DNA of 63,005 nt, from assembly GCA_913019965.1 (NCBI GenBank), contig CAJVZR010000017.1, positions 1 to 63,005 of the forward strand, written 5' to 3'. The DNA comes from an uncultured Oleispira sp. (GTDB taxonomy: Bacteria; Pseudomonadota; Gammaproteobacteria; Pseudomonadales; Oceanobacteraceae). The position numbers and the translations under genes were made by a program. Positions within the stretch are counted from its first letter, which is position 1. Every line of letters starts with the position of its first letter. This document shows, one piece after another, positions 47,914-58,173 of the stretch. The notes below the pieces were generated by a model. The model was not told the DNA's origin, did no database searches, and saw only the letters and a list, made by a program, of their open reading frames with translations.

Positions 47914-50835
47914 TTACTCAACAATTTCTTCCACGACTTCCTCAACAATAACATCAGTCACTAATACCGTCACCGGTGTAGACACCTCATTCAGACCATC
48001 TGAAATAACAATACTCAATTGATAAAAGTTATCACCAGCAACGGCATTTCTATTCGTTGCTTCGTCAATGGTGGCATCTCCAACACTATCTTCAGGCAAC
48101 TCAAAATCTAACAAGGTTATAATTGATAAAGCTCCAGTTAATTCATCAATCGCAAATAATTGGCTATCTGGACCATTTAGACTAAAGCGAACTGTTGAGT
48201 CCACATCATCAGCACTGAAAGTCGTAAGCACAGTATTTATTTCTGTATTTTCAGGCACGACTAAATCATAGCTTGGGGTATTCTGCCAAATATCCAAACA
48301 CCAGTTACACGTTTGCATCGAATCGTTTTTATCACTACCACGACCCAGTGCCGAGACAACTTCATTTAACCCATCACCATTTAAATCAGCAATCGATATT
48401 CCTTGGGATAATTCAGCTTGGTCATTCGTTCTCAAATGCGAACGGTCAAACTTAGTAAAACCACCACTACCATCACCCTTGTACCAAGCTGAATAGGTTA
48501 AGGTTTTAAAAGCGAAATCATTTATGGTATCGCCATCCAGATCACCCGCACCTAAGGTGCCATTGGAGCTAGGCACATCGGTGAAATCCGTAGTAGCAAA
48601 AGTAATAGTGCTCTTTCCAGCGGCATTAATAGTTGTGGTATTTATTAACAGCGTCAAACTATTGGTATTTTCCACAACCTCCGAACCTAGTTCAGTACGA
48701 GTACCTGGAATTAAAACATCCACGAAGTTGTCACCATTGACATCCAAGTGAATTGATTTTTTACCCATTGCATCAATATTAAACATTAAACCGTGTTCTT
48801 CAAACTCTGGGGCTGTTGGGTCCTCAGTAATATTCTTAAATAGTTTTATCTCTTTTGCACCGCTTGCAGAAGTTGCAACAATGTCTAATAGACCATCACC
48901 ATCTAGGTCAACAACACTTAACATACTACCATTTTCACTGAGATCAGTTCCCATGTAATGAACATTGGTTCGGGAAAACACATTATTACCATCATTCAGC
49001 ACAATCAGAATTCGCTTGCCATAATCTTGCACTCCCTCTCCCAAGCCAAGGTCTTTACCATAATCTTTGCTCGCGCCAAGTCCGGTAGCAACCACGATGT
49101 CATCGAATTCATCGCCATTCATATCCGCAATTACTATATTACCTGCGGTAAAATCAGACGCAGGAAAGTCTAATTCTTGCTCTGCATATTCTCCTAACAC
49201 GTTGGAAAGATGAATACTCATATTATCTATCGCTCTAGTGCCATTGGGTCTTTCACCACCTCTGACAATGACAATATCGGCGAATTTATCTCCATTAATA
49301 TCTTTCGCATTAAGTGAGGCGTCTCTTGCATAAAATTCTTCACTACTACTTTGTAATTGATTTAGCTTCCCATCATTATTAATCAACCAATATGCATACT
49401 GCTGCTCTTGACTGATATATAAAATATCGAGGTCTTCATCATCATCTTTATCAATCAATACAGTATTAACGACACTTTGAGCTTTTTGATTATAGGCCCC
49501 CGCAGCAGGAACTATTTGTTTAAAGCGAGAGATTGCGTTTGAACTTAGTAATACAGGTGCAGAATTATCAATCTCCTGACTCGAATGATTGGATTCTTCA
49601 GCTAATGCTAAAGAAGCCGCTAATCCATCATTATTATTAACACTAATAATTGAGCCATTATTCAACGCTAATCCATTCTCGGCAATCGTTACTGCATCAC
49701 GATCTTCAGCCACCACCATATAAGTAAAAGTTAAGACTTCTGTGCCTGTACCTGATAGATAATTTGCATGCTTGGTTTGACCACCAATATCTAAAATAAC
49801 ATAAGGTGAGCCTTCAACATCGACAGCTGAATCAAATGTAAGATTAATCGAGATAATTTCGTCATCTTGATAGATGTTATCTGCCAATGGAATCGAAGTA
49901 ATTTCTGCCGTGACTATTTTCGGAATAATCTTAAAATCACGAACCTTAATCAATAACGCCTTAGTCGTGGTAAATGTCCCATCGGTAACACTTAGGTCAA
50001 CTTCATAAACGTTATTTTCATCCGCATCCGCTGGATATTCAAAATCAGGAGATACTTTAAATGTTAAAACCCCAGAACTGCTATCAATATCAAATAAGGC
50101 AAAATCTTCACCTCCAACTAAAGCAAACATCAGCTGATCTGAAACGTCAACATCAACAGCTACTGCGGTATAACTTGTATCGCTATTCTCCGTTAGGTAG
50201 AAAAAACTACTCGAAGTAATTGCAGGAGCGCTTTGGCCATTACTACCCGCAGCACCATCATCGCCATCAGCACCTTTAGGACCTTGGGCACCCGGTGCTC
50301 CAGTATCTCCTTTAGTCCCTTCACCGCCACTTTGACCAACTAAACTGGCAAGAAAATCGACTTCCGTTCCACGATTCCCTGCTGCTAACCAAATATCATA
50401 AGCTGATGAACCGTCATCACCATTTGTTCCGTTATTACCGTCCGCGCCATTCGCACCCGACGTTCCAACCAAGCTAGCTAAGAAATCGGCTTCTGTGCCC
50501 TCATTACCCGCCATAGACCAAATTTGAAAAGCAGAATAACCCACCTCTCCATCTTCACCATGACATAAGATTTTAGTACGTTCGCTATCAACCTCAGCAT
50601 CATCTAGGGCGCCATTTTCATTAAAATCAAAACCAAATTCAAATACACTGCCGCCATTCTCACAACCATCATCTAATAGTGCAGAGCTCTGTACTTGACG
50701 TACAAGACTAGCTTCCGGATTTAGGTTATTTGGGTTTTGAGGTGAAAGATCCGTTATGCCTGAATCTGTTTTTCCACCATCACTACAAGCAACCATTAGA
50801 GCGCTCATAGTTAAAATTGATAATGATTTATTCAT
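47914..50835 (-). CDS. Large surface lipoprotein: collagen-like, cadherin-like and FG-GAP segments
   Basis: 973 residues from the ATG at 50835 (GGAGG upstream; frame open to 50931 rejected). Lipobox MVAC, Cys near residue 15. Then: an EF-hand-like FNENGALDDAEVD segment; two copies of SAxxIWxxAGNxGTExDFLASL, each followed by G-x-y collagen-like repeats (about 120-200; GAPGAQGPKGADGDDGAAGS); a cadherin-like domain with FEYPADADENNVYEVDLSVT (about 205-300); FG-GAP/VCBS-type repeats rich in D-x-D-G-D (about 455-830); a second cadherin-like piece DFELPEDSV near 915-960; and a Val/Glu tail. Probably an outer-membrane adhesin or matrix protein that binds Ca2+. Monocistronic. Confidence 0.85.
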   Translation of the reverse strand: MNKSLSILTMSALMVACSDGGKTDSGITDLSPQNPNNLNPEASLVRQVQSSALLDDGCENGGSVFEFGFDFNENGALDDAEVDSERTKILCHGEDGEVGYSAFQIWSMAGNEGTEADFLASLVGTSGANGADGNNGTNGDDGSSAYDIWLAAGNRGTEVDFLASLVGQSGGEGTKGDTGAPGAQGPKGADGDDGAAGSNGQSAPAITSSSFFYLTENSDTSYTAVAVDVDVSDQLMFALVGGEDFALFDIDSSSGVLTFKVSPDFEYPADADENNVYEVDLSVTDGTFTTTKALLIKVRDFKIIPKIVTAEITSIPLADNIYQDDEIISINLTFDSAVDVEGSPYVILDIGGQTKHANYLSGTGTEVLTFTYMVVAEDRDAVTIAENGLALNNGSIISVNNNDGLAASLALAEESNHSSQEIDNSAPVLLSSNAISRFKQIVPAAGAYNQKAQSVVNTVLIDKDDDEDLDILYISQEQQYAYWLINNDGKLNQLQSSSEEFYARDASLNAKDINGDKFADIVIVRGGERPNGTRAIDNMSIHLSNVLGEYAEQELDFPASDFTAGNIVIADMNGDEFDDIVVATGLGASKDYGKDLGLGEGVQDYGKRILIVLNDGNNVFSRTNVHYMGTDLSENGSMLSVVDLDGDGLLDIVATSASGAKEIKLFKNITEDPTAPEFEEHGLMFNIDAMGKKSIHLDVNGDNFVDVLIPGTRTELGSEVVENTNSLTLLINTTTINAAGKSTITFATTDFTDVPSSNGTLGAGDLDGDTINDFAFKTLTYSAWYKGDGSGGFTKFDRSHLRTNDQAELSQGISIADLNGDGLNEVVSALGRGSDKNDSMQTCNWCLDIWQNTPSYDLVVPENTEINTVLTTFSADDVDSTVRFSLNGPDSQLFAIDELTGALSIITLLDFELPEDSVGDATIDEATNRNAVAGDNFYQLSIVISDGLNEVSTPVTVLVTDVIVEEVVEEIVE

Positions 50836-51142
50836 CATTCCTCCGTTGATTGATGACCAATAAGAACAAAGTATTTCTTTGATAAGATTTTTCGAAAAAC
50901 TAGACTTCTGAAGTGCATAGGAAAATAGCATTAATATTAAAAAGTTTATGTAAGCTATTAATATTGTTACTAATTTTCCTACTATTAAAAAAATGGAAAG
51001 CTACATGATGTAATAACGGGGAGCCATATAATTCTTATAATCTTGGGTCGAACTCATAATATTTAATGACATTCTATAATTACCCTCTTTTTAAGGAACA
51101 AGAATTGCTCATATAACAACTAAGCCAATAGAAGTAATTTAT

Positions 51143-51172
51143 TTGACGGTTTAATTTAGGTGCCATTAAAAT
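51143..51172 (+). promoter_or_regulatory. Candidate sigma70-type promoter for prkA-yeaH-spoVR
   Basis: TTGACG (51143-51148), an 18-bp spacer and TAAAAT (51167-51172), about 200 nt upstream of the prkA ATG. One mismatch in each hexamer; the region is AT-rich, so chance matches are likely. Confidence 0.3.
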
Positions 51173-51268
51173 TTAAAAAGGTTAAATAAATTATTCTTTT
51201 TGTGACTTTTTACTAAACTTACAAACTAAGGATGATAAATTAAGTCAAAACGTCATATATTGAATTAG

Positions 51269-51284
51269 GGGCTATCAATAGCCC
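51269..51284 (+). promoter_or_regulatory. Tetraloop hairpin in the prkA leader
   Basis: GGGCTA-TCAA-TAGCCC, a perfect 6-bp stem with a 4-nt loop, in the predicted prkA leader about 90 nt before the ATG. No T-tract follows. Could be an operator or an RNA-stability element. Confidence 0.35.
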
Positions 51285-51372
51285 ATCCATTTACCAACCG
51301 TTTCACATTAACTTTACGAGCAGACATATGCAGTAGCCATTAAAAAATTGAGTACCAGCTAGGGGAACTATT

Positions 51373-53295
51373 ATGAGCATTTTCAACCACTTCCAGTCGC
51401 GTTATCAATCGACCCAAGAGGAGGTGATTTCATTACAGGATTACCTCGAACTGTGTAAACAAGATCCTACAGCTTACGCATCATCCGCTGAACGTATGCT
51501 AATGGCCATTGGTGAGCCAGAATTAATCGATACCGCACAAGATACCCGCTTAAGTCGAATATTCTCTAATAAGGTGATTAAACGCTACCCTGCTTTCTCC
51601 GAATTCTACGGTATGGAGGAAGCTGTTGAACAAATTGTGGCTTTCTTTCGTCACGCGGCTCAAGGCTTAGAAGAAAAGAAACAAATCCTTTATTTATTAG
51701 GCCCTGTGGGTGGGGGTAAGTCCTCACTTGCCGAGCGATTAAAAGAGCTGATTCAACACGTTCCTTTTTATGCAATTGAAGGTTCTCCAGTATTTGAATC
51801 TCCGCTCAGTCTTTTTGATGCAAAAGAAGATGGTAAAATTTTACAAGAAGATTTTGGCATCCCTTCTCGATCACTCAATAAAATCATGTCACCTTGGGCA
51901 GTTAAACGTTTACATGAATTTGGCGGTGATATTAGCCAGTTTAAAGTCGTAAAACTCTACCCTTCGATACTGGACCAGATTGGCGTGGCCAAAACAGAGC
52001 CCGGTGACGAAAACAACCAAGATATCTCCTCTCTTGTGGGTAAGGTGGATATCCGCAAGCTTGAAGATTTCTCCCAGGATGATCCTGACGCCTATAGTTA
52101 TTCAGGAGCGTTATGCCGAGCAAACCAAGGCTTGATGGAATTTGTTGAAATGTTTAAGGCCCCTATTAAGGTCTTACACCCATTGTTAACGGCAACACAA
52201 GAAGGTAATTATAACGGCACGGAAGGCACAGGCTCACTACCGTTTGAAGGCACTATTCTCGCCCACTCAAACGAATCAGAGTGGACGGCGTTTAGAAATA
52301 ATAAAAATAATGAGGCCTTTTTAGATCGCGTTTATATCGTTAAAGTCCCTTATTGTTTACGAGTCAGTGAAGAAGTTAAGATTTATCAAAAATTGCTTGA
52401 TCACAGCACCCTTGCAGAAGCGCATTGTGCTCCAGATACCTTGAATATGTTGGCAAAATTTACCGTATTATCTCGCTTAAAAGATCCCGACAATTCCAGT
52501 ATCTATTCTAAGATGCGGGTTTATGATGGCGAGAATTTAAAGGACATCGACCCTAAAGCTAAATCATTACAAGAATATAAAGATGCCGCCGGTGTCGATG
52601 AAGGTATGCAAGGTTTATCCACCCGGTTTGCTTTTAAGATCCTATCACGGGTATTCAACTTCGATAGTACTGAAATTGCCGCTAATCCCATTCACTTATT
52701 ATATGTGATTGAGCAAGCGATTGAGCAAGAACAGTTTCCTGCGGAAACTCATGACCGCTTATTGAATTTCATTAAAGAATACATTGCCGCTGAATATGTT
52801 GATTTTATTGGCAAGGAAATTCAAACCGCCTATTTAGAGTCTTATGCAGAGTATGGGCAAAACATTTTCGATCGCTATGTAACCTATGCCGATTTTTGGA
52901 TTCAGGATCAGGAATATCGCGACCCTGAAACCGGTGAGATTTTAGATCGCAGTGCGATAAATGAAGAACTAGAGAAAATTGAAAAGCCTGCGGGCATTAG
53001 CAACCCCAAAGACTTCCGTAATGAGAGTGTGAATTTCATTCTTCGTGCTAGAGCCAATAATAATGGTAAAAATCCTTCTTGGCAGAGCTATGAAAAAATG
53101 CGCTCTGTTATTGAGAAGAAAATGTTTTCCAATACCGAAGATTTATTGCCCGTTATTTCATTCAGTGCCAAGTCCTCTAACGAAGAGAAAACAAAACATG
53201 ATGACTTTGTAAATCGAATGATTGATCGTGGTTATACCGAGAAGCAAGTCCGCCTATTGGCAGACTGGTACTTACGCGTACGAAAATCTCAATAA
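51373..53295 (+). CDS. prkA: PrkA family serine protein kinase (YeaG)
   Basis: 640 residues (E. coli YeaG has 644). AAA+-like N-terminal domain with Walker A GPVGGGKSS at 110-118 and a C-terminal PrkA kinase-like domain with FLDRVYIVKVPYCLRVSEEV near 325-345 and STRFAFKIL. Stress- and starvation-induced in enterics. ATG with AGGGGA six bases upstream. First gene of prkA-yeaH-spoVR, a block conserved in Proteobacteria. Confidence 0.96.
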   Translation: MSIFNHFQSRYQSTQEEVISLQDYLELCKQDPTAYASSAERMLMAIGEPELIDTAQDTRLSRIFSNKVIKRYPAFSEFYGMEEAVEQIVAFFRHAAQGLEEKKQILYLLGPVGGGKSSLAERLKELIQHVPFYAIEGSPVFESPLSLFDAKEDGKILQEDFGIPSRSLNKIMSPWAVKRLHEFGGDISQFKVVKLYPSILDQIGVAKTEPGDENNQDISSLVGKVDIRKLEDFSQDDPDAYSYSGALCRANQGLMEFVEMFKAPIKVLHPLLTATQEGNYNGTEGTGSLPFEGTILAHSNESEWTAFRNNKNNEAFLDRVYIVKVPYCLRVSEEVKIYQKLLDHSTLAEAHCAPDTLNMLAKFTVLSRLKDPDNSSIYSKMRVYDGENLKDIDPKAKSLQEYKDAAGVDEGMQGLSTRFAFKILSRVFNFDSTEIAANPIHLLYVIEQAIEQEQFPAETHDRLLNFIKEYIAAEYVDFIGKEIQTAYLESYAEYGQNIFDRYVTYADFWIQDQEYRDPETGEILDRSAINEELEKIEKPAGISNPKDFRNESVNFILRARANNNGKNPSWQSYEKMRSVIEKKMFSNTEDLLPVISFSAKSSNEEKTKHDDFVNRMIDRGYTEKQVRLLADWYLRVRKSQ

Positions 53296-53336
53296 AGTAG
53301 CCCTGTGACAAACAGAGCATTGATAAGGAGGTACCT

Positions 53337-54650
53337 ATGTCATACTTTATTGATCGTCGCTTAAACGGTAAAAATAAAAGCATGGTTAACCGCCAGCGAT
53401 TTATGCAGCGTTATAAAAAGCATATTAAGCAAGCGGTTTCCGATGCGGTTAATAAGCGCTCAATTACAGATATGGAGCGCGGAGAGAATATTAGTATTCC
53501 TAGTAGGGATACCCATGAGCCTGTTATTAGCCATGGCCAAGGAGGACAGCAGCATAGAATCTACCCCGGTAATAAACAGTTCGATGCCGGTGATCGCATT
53601 GATAAGCCCAAATCGGGAGGTGGCGGTGCGGGTTCGGGGCAAGCCAGCAATCAGGGCAGCGGCGAAGATGAATTTAGCTTTTATATCAGTAAAGAAGAAT
53701 TCTTAAACTATATTTTCGAAGACTTAGCCTTGCCCAACATGGTAAAGAAAACCCTCTCTACTCAAGATGACTTTGAAACGCGTCATGCTGGCTTTGTGAC
53801 TGAAGGCACAGCGAATAATTTATCCATAATACGCTCGATGCGCAATGCTCATGCTCGTCGCATTGCACTTTCTGCGGGAAAGAAGCGCAAGCTTAAAGAA
53901 TTACAGCAAGAACAAAAAGAACTCGAAGAAAATCCCGACGGCTTTAAACAACAAGCGCGTTTATTAGCGATTAATGAAGAAATCGCTATTCTCAAATCTC
54001 GAATCAAGAAAGTTCCTTACCTAGATACTTTTGATTTACGATACCGCAGTCAGGTTAAATATCCGGTCCCCACCAGCAAAGCTGTTATGTTTTGTCTAAT
54101 GGATGTATCGGGGTCTATGACTCAAGACATTAAGGAAATCGCCAAACGCTTTTATATTTTGCTCTACCTTTTCCTACAAAAAAGCTATGACAAAATTGAA
54201 TTGGTTTTTATTCGTCACCATACCAGTGCGAAAGAAGTCACAGAAGAAGAGTTCTTTTATTCTCGCGAAACCGGTGGCACTATCGTATCTAGCGCCCTTA
54301 AGTTAATGCATGAAATTGTTCAAGACCGTTACTCTGCAAGCGAATGGAATATTTATGCCGCCCAAGCGTCTGATGGGGATAACTGGGATGACGATAGCCC
54401 TCATTGCGCGAGTCTGCTATCCAATCAGATTCTACCGCAAGTACAATATTTTTCTTATATCGAAATTACCCCTCAAAATCACCAAGCCTTATGGCATGCT
54501 TATGAAAAACTCAGTACCGATTGGCCCCATGAGTTTGCCATGGCACAAATTAAAGATCCTGGGGATATCTATAGCGTTTTCCGCAAGTTATTTGCAAAAC
54601 AAAATGCCAGTGAATCTCAGCGTTCAAGCCCGCAAGGAGAGAGTGCATGA
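53337..54650 (+). CDS. yeaH: YeaH family protein (DUF444, vWA-like)
   Basis: 437 residues. N-terminal basic region ([20 protein letters not shown]), a Gly-rich linker about 90-110 ([17 protein letters not shown]), a coiled stretch about 180-225 and a von Willebrand A-like domain from about 248 with the metal-ion site D256-x-S258-x-S260 ([12 protein letters not shown]). Partner of PrkA and SpoVR; probably a substrate or adaptor. ATG with AGGAGG upstream. Confidence 0.95.
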   Translation: MSYFIDRRLNGKNKSMVNRQRFMQRYKKHIKQAVSDAVNKRSITDMERGENISIPSRDTHEPVISHGQGGQQHRIYPGNKQFDAGDRIDKPKSGGGGAGSGQASNQGSGEDEFSFYISKEEFLNYIFEDLALPNMVKKTLSTQDDFETRHAGFVTEGTANNLSIIRSMRNAHARRIALSAGKKRKLKELQQEQKELEENPDGFKQQARLLAINEEIAILKSRIKKVPYLDTFDLRYRSQVKYPVPTSKAVMFCLMDVSGSMTQDIKEIAKRFYILLYLFLQKSYDKIELVFIRHHTSAKEVTEEEFFYSRETGGTIVSSALKLMHEIVQDRYSASEWNIYAAQASDGDNWDDDSPHCASLLSNQILPQVQYFSYIEITPQNHQALWHAYEKLSTDWPHEFAMAQIKDPGDIYSVFRKLFAKQNASESQRSSPQGESA

Positions 54651-56143
54651 GCTATATCTCAACAGACTCCGAATGGACCTTTGAATTATTAGAAGCCTAC
54701 GATACTGAAATCAAGCGTATTGCTGAAGGCTATGGCCTTGATACCTATCCTAATCAAATTGAAGTCATCAGTGCCGAACAAATGATGGATGCCTATGCGT
54801 CAGTAGGTATGCCATTAGGCTATCATCATTGGTCGTATGGCAAACACTTTTTAGCGACTCAAAAGAATTATCAGCGTGGTGCTATGGGTCTTGCTTATGA
54901 GATCGTCATCAATTCTAGCCCCTGCATTGCTTATTTAATGGAAGAAAATACCTTACCGATGCAAGCCTTGGTCATTGCTCATGCTTGCTATGGCCATAAC
55001 TCCTTCTTTAAAGGCAACTATCTTTTTAAGACCTGGACCGATGCCAGCGCTATTGTGGATTACCTCGTATTCGCTCGCAGCTATATTAAGAAATGTGAGG
55101 AGCGGCATGGTATAGAAGAAGTCGAAAAAGTACTCGACTCTTGTCACGCACTAATGAATTATGGCGTTGACCGTTATAAGCGACCAAAACCCATATCCAC
55201 AGAAGAAGAAGCCCTACGCCAAGAAGAGCGAGAAAAGATCTTACAGCAGCAGGTGAATGATTTATGGAGAACAATACCTAAGGGCCATGAAGAAGAGGCA
55301 GAAAAGAAAAAACGCAGCTTCCCTTCAGAGCCACAAGAAAACTTACTGTATTTTATTGAAAAAAATGCACCACTATTAAAACCTTGGCAACGAGAAATCA
55401 TTCGTATAGTACGTAAACTCGCCCAATACTTTTATCCACAACGGCAAACTCAAGTCATGAACGAGGGCTGGGCGACTTTTTGGCACTATACCTTACTCCA
55501 CACCCTCTATGATGAAGGCTTAGTCAATGAAGGCTTTATGCTTGAATTTCTGACCTCCCATACCAACGTCGTCGCCCAACCAGGTTTTGATTCACCCTAT
55601 TACAGTGGTATTAACCCCTATGCTTTGGGGTTTAATATGTTTCAAGATATTAAGCGCATCTGTCAAAACCCTAGCGAAGAAGATCGAGAATGGTTCCCTG
55701 AGATTGCTGGATCAGACTGGCTTGAGACACTTCACTTTGCGATGAAGAACTTTAAAGATGAAAGTTTTATTCAACAGTTTTTATCGCCCAAGTTGATTCG
55801 AGATTTTAAACTGTTCAGTTTGTATGACGATGAGCGCTCTCCTAAATACCTAGTCGATGCCATCCATAATGATAAAGGCTATCGCACTATACGAGATAAT
55901 CTCTCTCGCCAATACGACCTCTCTTATCGCGAACCGAATATACAGGTTTGGTCTGTCGATCTAACAGGGGATCGTTCTTTAACCTTACGCCATACCATGC
56001 AAAATAATATTCCGCTCTCCAGTGACTGTACTGAAGTCATGAAACACCTCCATACATTATGGGGCTTTGATATACATTTAGAGACTTATAGCGAAGGTAA
56101 GAAAATCAATACTCAAGCCTGCCCAGACCACACTAAGGAATAA
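54647..56143 (+). CDS. spoVR: SpoVR family protein (YcgB)
   Basis: 498 residues; start overlaps the yeaH stop by 4 bases (ATGA). Family features: [66 protein letters not shown] and the C-terminal [18 protein letters not shown]. In Bacillus SpoVR acts on cortex formation; in non-sporulating proteobacteria it works with PrkA and YeaH in stationary-phase physiology, mechanism unresolved. Confidence 0.96.
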   Translation: MSYISTDSEWTFELLEAYDTEIKRIAEGYGLDTYPNQIEVISAEQMMDAYASVGMPLGYHHWSYGKHFLATQKNYQRGAMGLAYEIVINSSPCIAYLMEENTLPMQALVIAHACYGHNSFFKGNYLFKTWTDASAIVDYLVFARSYIKKCEERHGIEEVEKVLDSCHALMNYGVDRYKRPKPISTEEEALRQEEREKILQQQVNDLWRTIPKGHEEEAEKKKRSFPSEPQENLLYFIEKNAPLLKPWQREIIRIVRKLAQYFYPQRQTQVMNEGWATFWHYTLLHTLYDEGLVNEGFMLEFLTSHTNVVAQPGFDSPYYSGINPYALGFNMFQDIKRICQNPSEEDREWFPEIAGSDWLETLHFAMKNFKDESFIQQFLSPKLIRDFKLFSLYDDERSPKYLVDAIHNDKGYRTIRDNLSRQYDLSYREPNIQVWSVDLTGDRSLTLRHTMQNNIPLSSDCTEVMKHLHTLWGFDIHLETYSEGKKINTQACPDHTKE

Positions 56144-56164
56144 TCAAGCAGCGTAGAAATGAAA

Positions 56165-56187
56165 AAAGAGAGCACATGCTCTCTTTA
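56165..56187 (+). terminator. Terminator of prkA-yeaH-spoVR
   Basis: 10-bp stem AAAGAGAGCA/TGCTCTCTTT (56165-56174 and 56177-56186) with a 2-nt core; likely a 4-nt loop in vivo. A short T-tract is inside the stem. 22 bp after spoVR. Confidence 0.65.
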
Positions 56188-56233
56188 ATTGAATACTATT
56201 ATCGATAATCAAATAATTTATCGCCGTTTAAAA

Positions 56234-57421
56234 CTACCAAGCAATCACAATGTCATCACGCTGTATCGATAATTGCTGAGCCGACATAGCAAGGTCAGCT
56301 ACAATGAATTGAGGTTGTACTTGTTTTACTGTCGCCTTCATATCCGTATTGGTTAGCTCTACTCTTGGTTCTAAGTCCAAATTATAGAACGTACCACTAC
56401 GGTAAATGCTGAACTTATCCCCAGGACGAATACCTGCTCCCGCTAACGCTTCAATATGCAGGCGCTTACCTTCGGTTTTAATTATTTTAGCCATAAAAGG
56501 CTGACAGCGTAACGACATAGAAACATCATCAATAGCATTAGCAAGCAGGTCTTTTACCGAATGACCATAATGACTTTGCCAAAAGGCTGGGCTAGCAAAG
56601 CGTACGTTCGCCATGCGATCCAAGTTCCATTTTCCTTGCGTCGCATAACTATTACTGAAAATTAAGGCACCACTGAAACCATCATGCACAAACACATCAA
56701 TAGCAAATTGACGCTTTGCCGGCTCGTCAGTTAATCCCGTTAGGGTTAACCAACTATCTTCACTATGCGCTTTATCGGATACCGAAGACAGTGTATCTAA
56801 TCCTCGAACAATCCCTGATACAATATATTGCGCGCCTAAGTTCTGCGCTAATGTCATTGATGTGGTTAGGTGTCGCTGCTGGTTTTGTGAGGAAGGCGCA
56901 TAAGCGGGATTAGCATATAAACCAATATGGCTCGCATCTAAGGCATGCATTTGGCCACCATCATTTAACGTATTAATAAATACCCTTGCGAGGTCTTGCT
57001 CAATATTCTGTAGCTGCCCTAACGATGTTTGCTTTGCAGAAACTAAACCAAAGCCAGTCACCGCAACGGCCTTACGGAAGTGATTACCTTGGTTCTGACA
57101 CATTTGAACAGGTTTAACATCCGCCCGAATTGCCACACTATAAAGGCCACCTTGGCTATCTTCCCAGAGAACTTCTACATCTTTTATTTTAGCCTGACTT
57201 TTAATTTCAACTTGATCTTGCTCCATCGCCCCTTTACTCATTAGCTGAGTACTCACCACATGAGCTTCTGCGCGTAGACTTGCTTGACGCATCGCATCTT
57301 CTAACGCTTGCTGACGGGCCTGGTTTATCGAACCATTGATCGGTGCTTGTCCTTCGACTTCTACAACAAAGGCATTTGCGAATGAAACCCAACTAAGTAA
57401 TAAAATTAGAATAATCTTCAT
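56234..57421 (-). CDS. flgT: Flagellar assembly protein T (FlgT)
   Basis: 395 residues with a signal peptide (MKIILILLLSWVSFANAF). N-terminal FlgT domain (VVEVEGQAPINGSINQARQQ, ALEDAMRQASLRAEA), a middle TolB-N-like domain about 115-270 (KAVAVTGFGLVSAKQTSLGQ, LGAQYIVSGIVRGLD), and a C-terminal SH3-like domain about 310-395 (LAGAGIRPGDKFSIYRSG). Forms the H ring around the LP ring of polar sodium-driven flagella in Vibrio. ATG with AAGG eight bases upstream. 33 bp after flgP. Confidence 0.9.
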   Translation of the reverse strand: MKIILILLLSWVSFANAFVVEVEGQAPINGSINQARQQALEDAMRQASLRAEAHVVSTQLMSKGAMEQDQVEIKSQAKIKDVEVLWEDSQGGLYSVAIRADVKPVQMCQNQGNHFRKAVAVTGFGLVSAKQTSLGQLQNIEQDLARVFINTLNDGGQMHALDASHIGLYANPAYAPSSQNQQRHLTTSMTLAQNLGAQYIVSGIVRGLDTLSSVSDKAHSEDSWLTLTGLTDEPAKRQFAIDVFVHDGFSGALIFSNSYATQGKWNLDRMANVRFASPAFWQSHYGHSVKDLLANAIDDVSMSLRCQPFMAKIIKTEGKRLHIEALAGAGIRPGDKFSIYRSGTFYNLDLEPRVELTNTDMKATVKQVQPQFIVADLAMSAQQLSIQRDDIVIAW

Positions 57422-57454
57422 AACAAATACCTTCTCTACTTAATGAATATCGAA

Positions 57455-58057
57455 TCAGTCTATGAAGTAATAACCGGTTTCAGGAATAGCAGATTCTTTT
57501 TGAATGCGCTTACGCTGGCTTTGAGCGAAGTTAGTGGCATTACTTCCAAGTGGCGCACGGCAATCAATATTGTATCGCTGGTTGTCCATTGTCTGTAAGC
57601 AATTGCGGAAACCTTGGTCGATGACCATTTCCAAAATTGTTTCAACGCTGCCATCAGGCATTGCATCACTTGAAACAACACGAGCTCCGTGAATATAAGT
57701 ATCAACATAAGTACGGAAGCGATCATTCTGCACCGCTAAATCTCGCACAGTCGTACTACCTTGCAAAGCAGTACCATAGACTCGCTCGACCATCGCACGA
57801 TAAGCATCTAGCTTTGACGCACGAATTGCCATCAATTTACTCTGTGCTGTCGTCAAAGTTTTGCTTTTAATCATCGCGCCATAGCCCATGACTCGTAATA
57901 CCATAGGAGCAATAGGATCGACTTCTTGTTCAACAGGTTGAAAAAAAGCTTCCGGCTCTTCAGAGATAGAATCCTCATCAACAAACATACTCGAGCATGC
58001 CGTTAATAAAATACTGCTGCATACCAATGCAACATAACCCATCTTCAATTTTTTCAT
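57455..58057 (-). CDS. flgP: FlgP/LPP20-family flagellar lipoprotein
   Basis: 200 residues from ATG 58057 (GGAGTGGGT upstream). Lipobox LTAC, Cys near residue 21. LPP20 domain about 55-170: VMGYGAMIKSKTLTTAQSKL, MAIRASKLDAYRAMVERVYG, VRDLAVQNDRFRTYVDTYI. In Vibrio and Campylobacter FlgP forms the outer-membrane basal disk needed for motility. The usual partner flgO is absent here, as is the rest of the flagellar cluster. Confidence 0.85.
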   Translation of the reverse strand: MKKLKMGYVALVCSSILLTACSSMFVDEDSISEEPEAFFQPVEQEVDPIAPMVLRVMGYGAMIKSKTLTTAQSKLMAIRASKLDAYRAMVERVYGTALQGSTTVRDLAVQNDRFRTYVDTYIHGARVVSSDAMPDGSVETILEMVIDQGFRNCLQTMDNQRYNIDCRAPLGSNATNFAQSQRKRIQKESAIPETGYYFID

Positions 58058-58173
58058 ACCCACTCCATCAGCCACCAGCACGCATCTTGGTCAAAGCCCC
58101 GTGCTGGTACACTCTTTAAATACATGATTACTTCATTAATCTAGAAAGTGTATCGGCCTTAATACAGAAATGT

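Larger units (their letters stand above)
50836..51372. other. AT-rich intergenic region between divergent lipoprotein and prkA operon
   Basis: 537 bp with no credible ORF. It should carry the promoters of both flanking transcripts. A sigma70-like candidate and a hairpin, listed separately, lie on the prkA side. No sigma54 -24/-12 element was found by eye. Confidence 0.6.

Noticed and set aside
53577-53660. GC-rich glycine linker in yeaH as an insertion
   Set aside because: A Gly-rich linker at this place is normal for DUF444 proteins.
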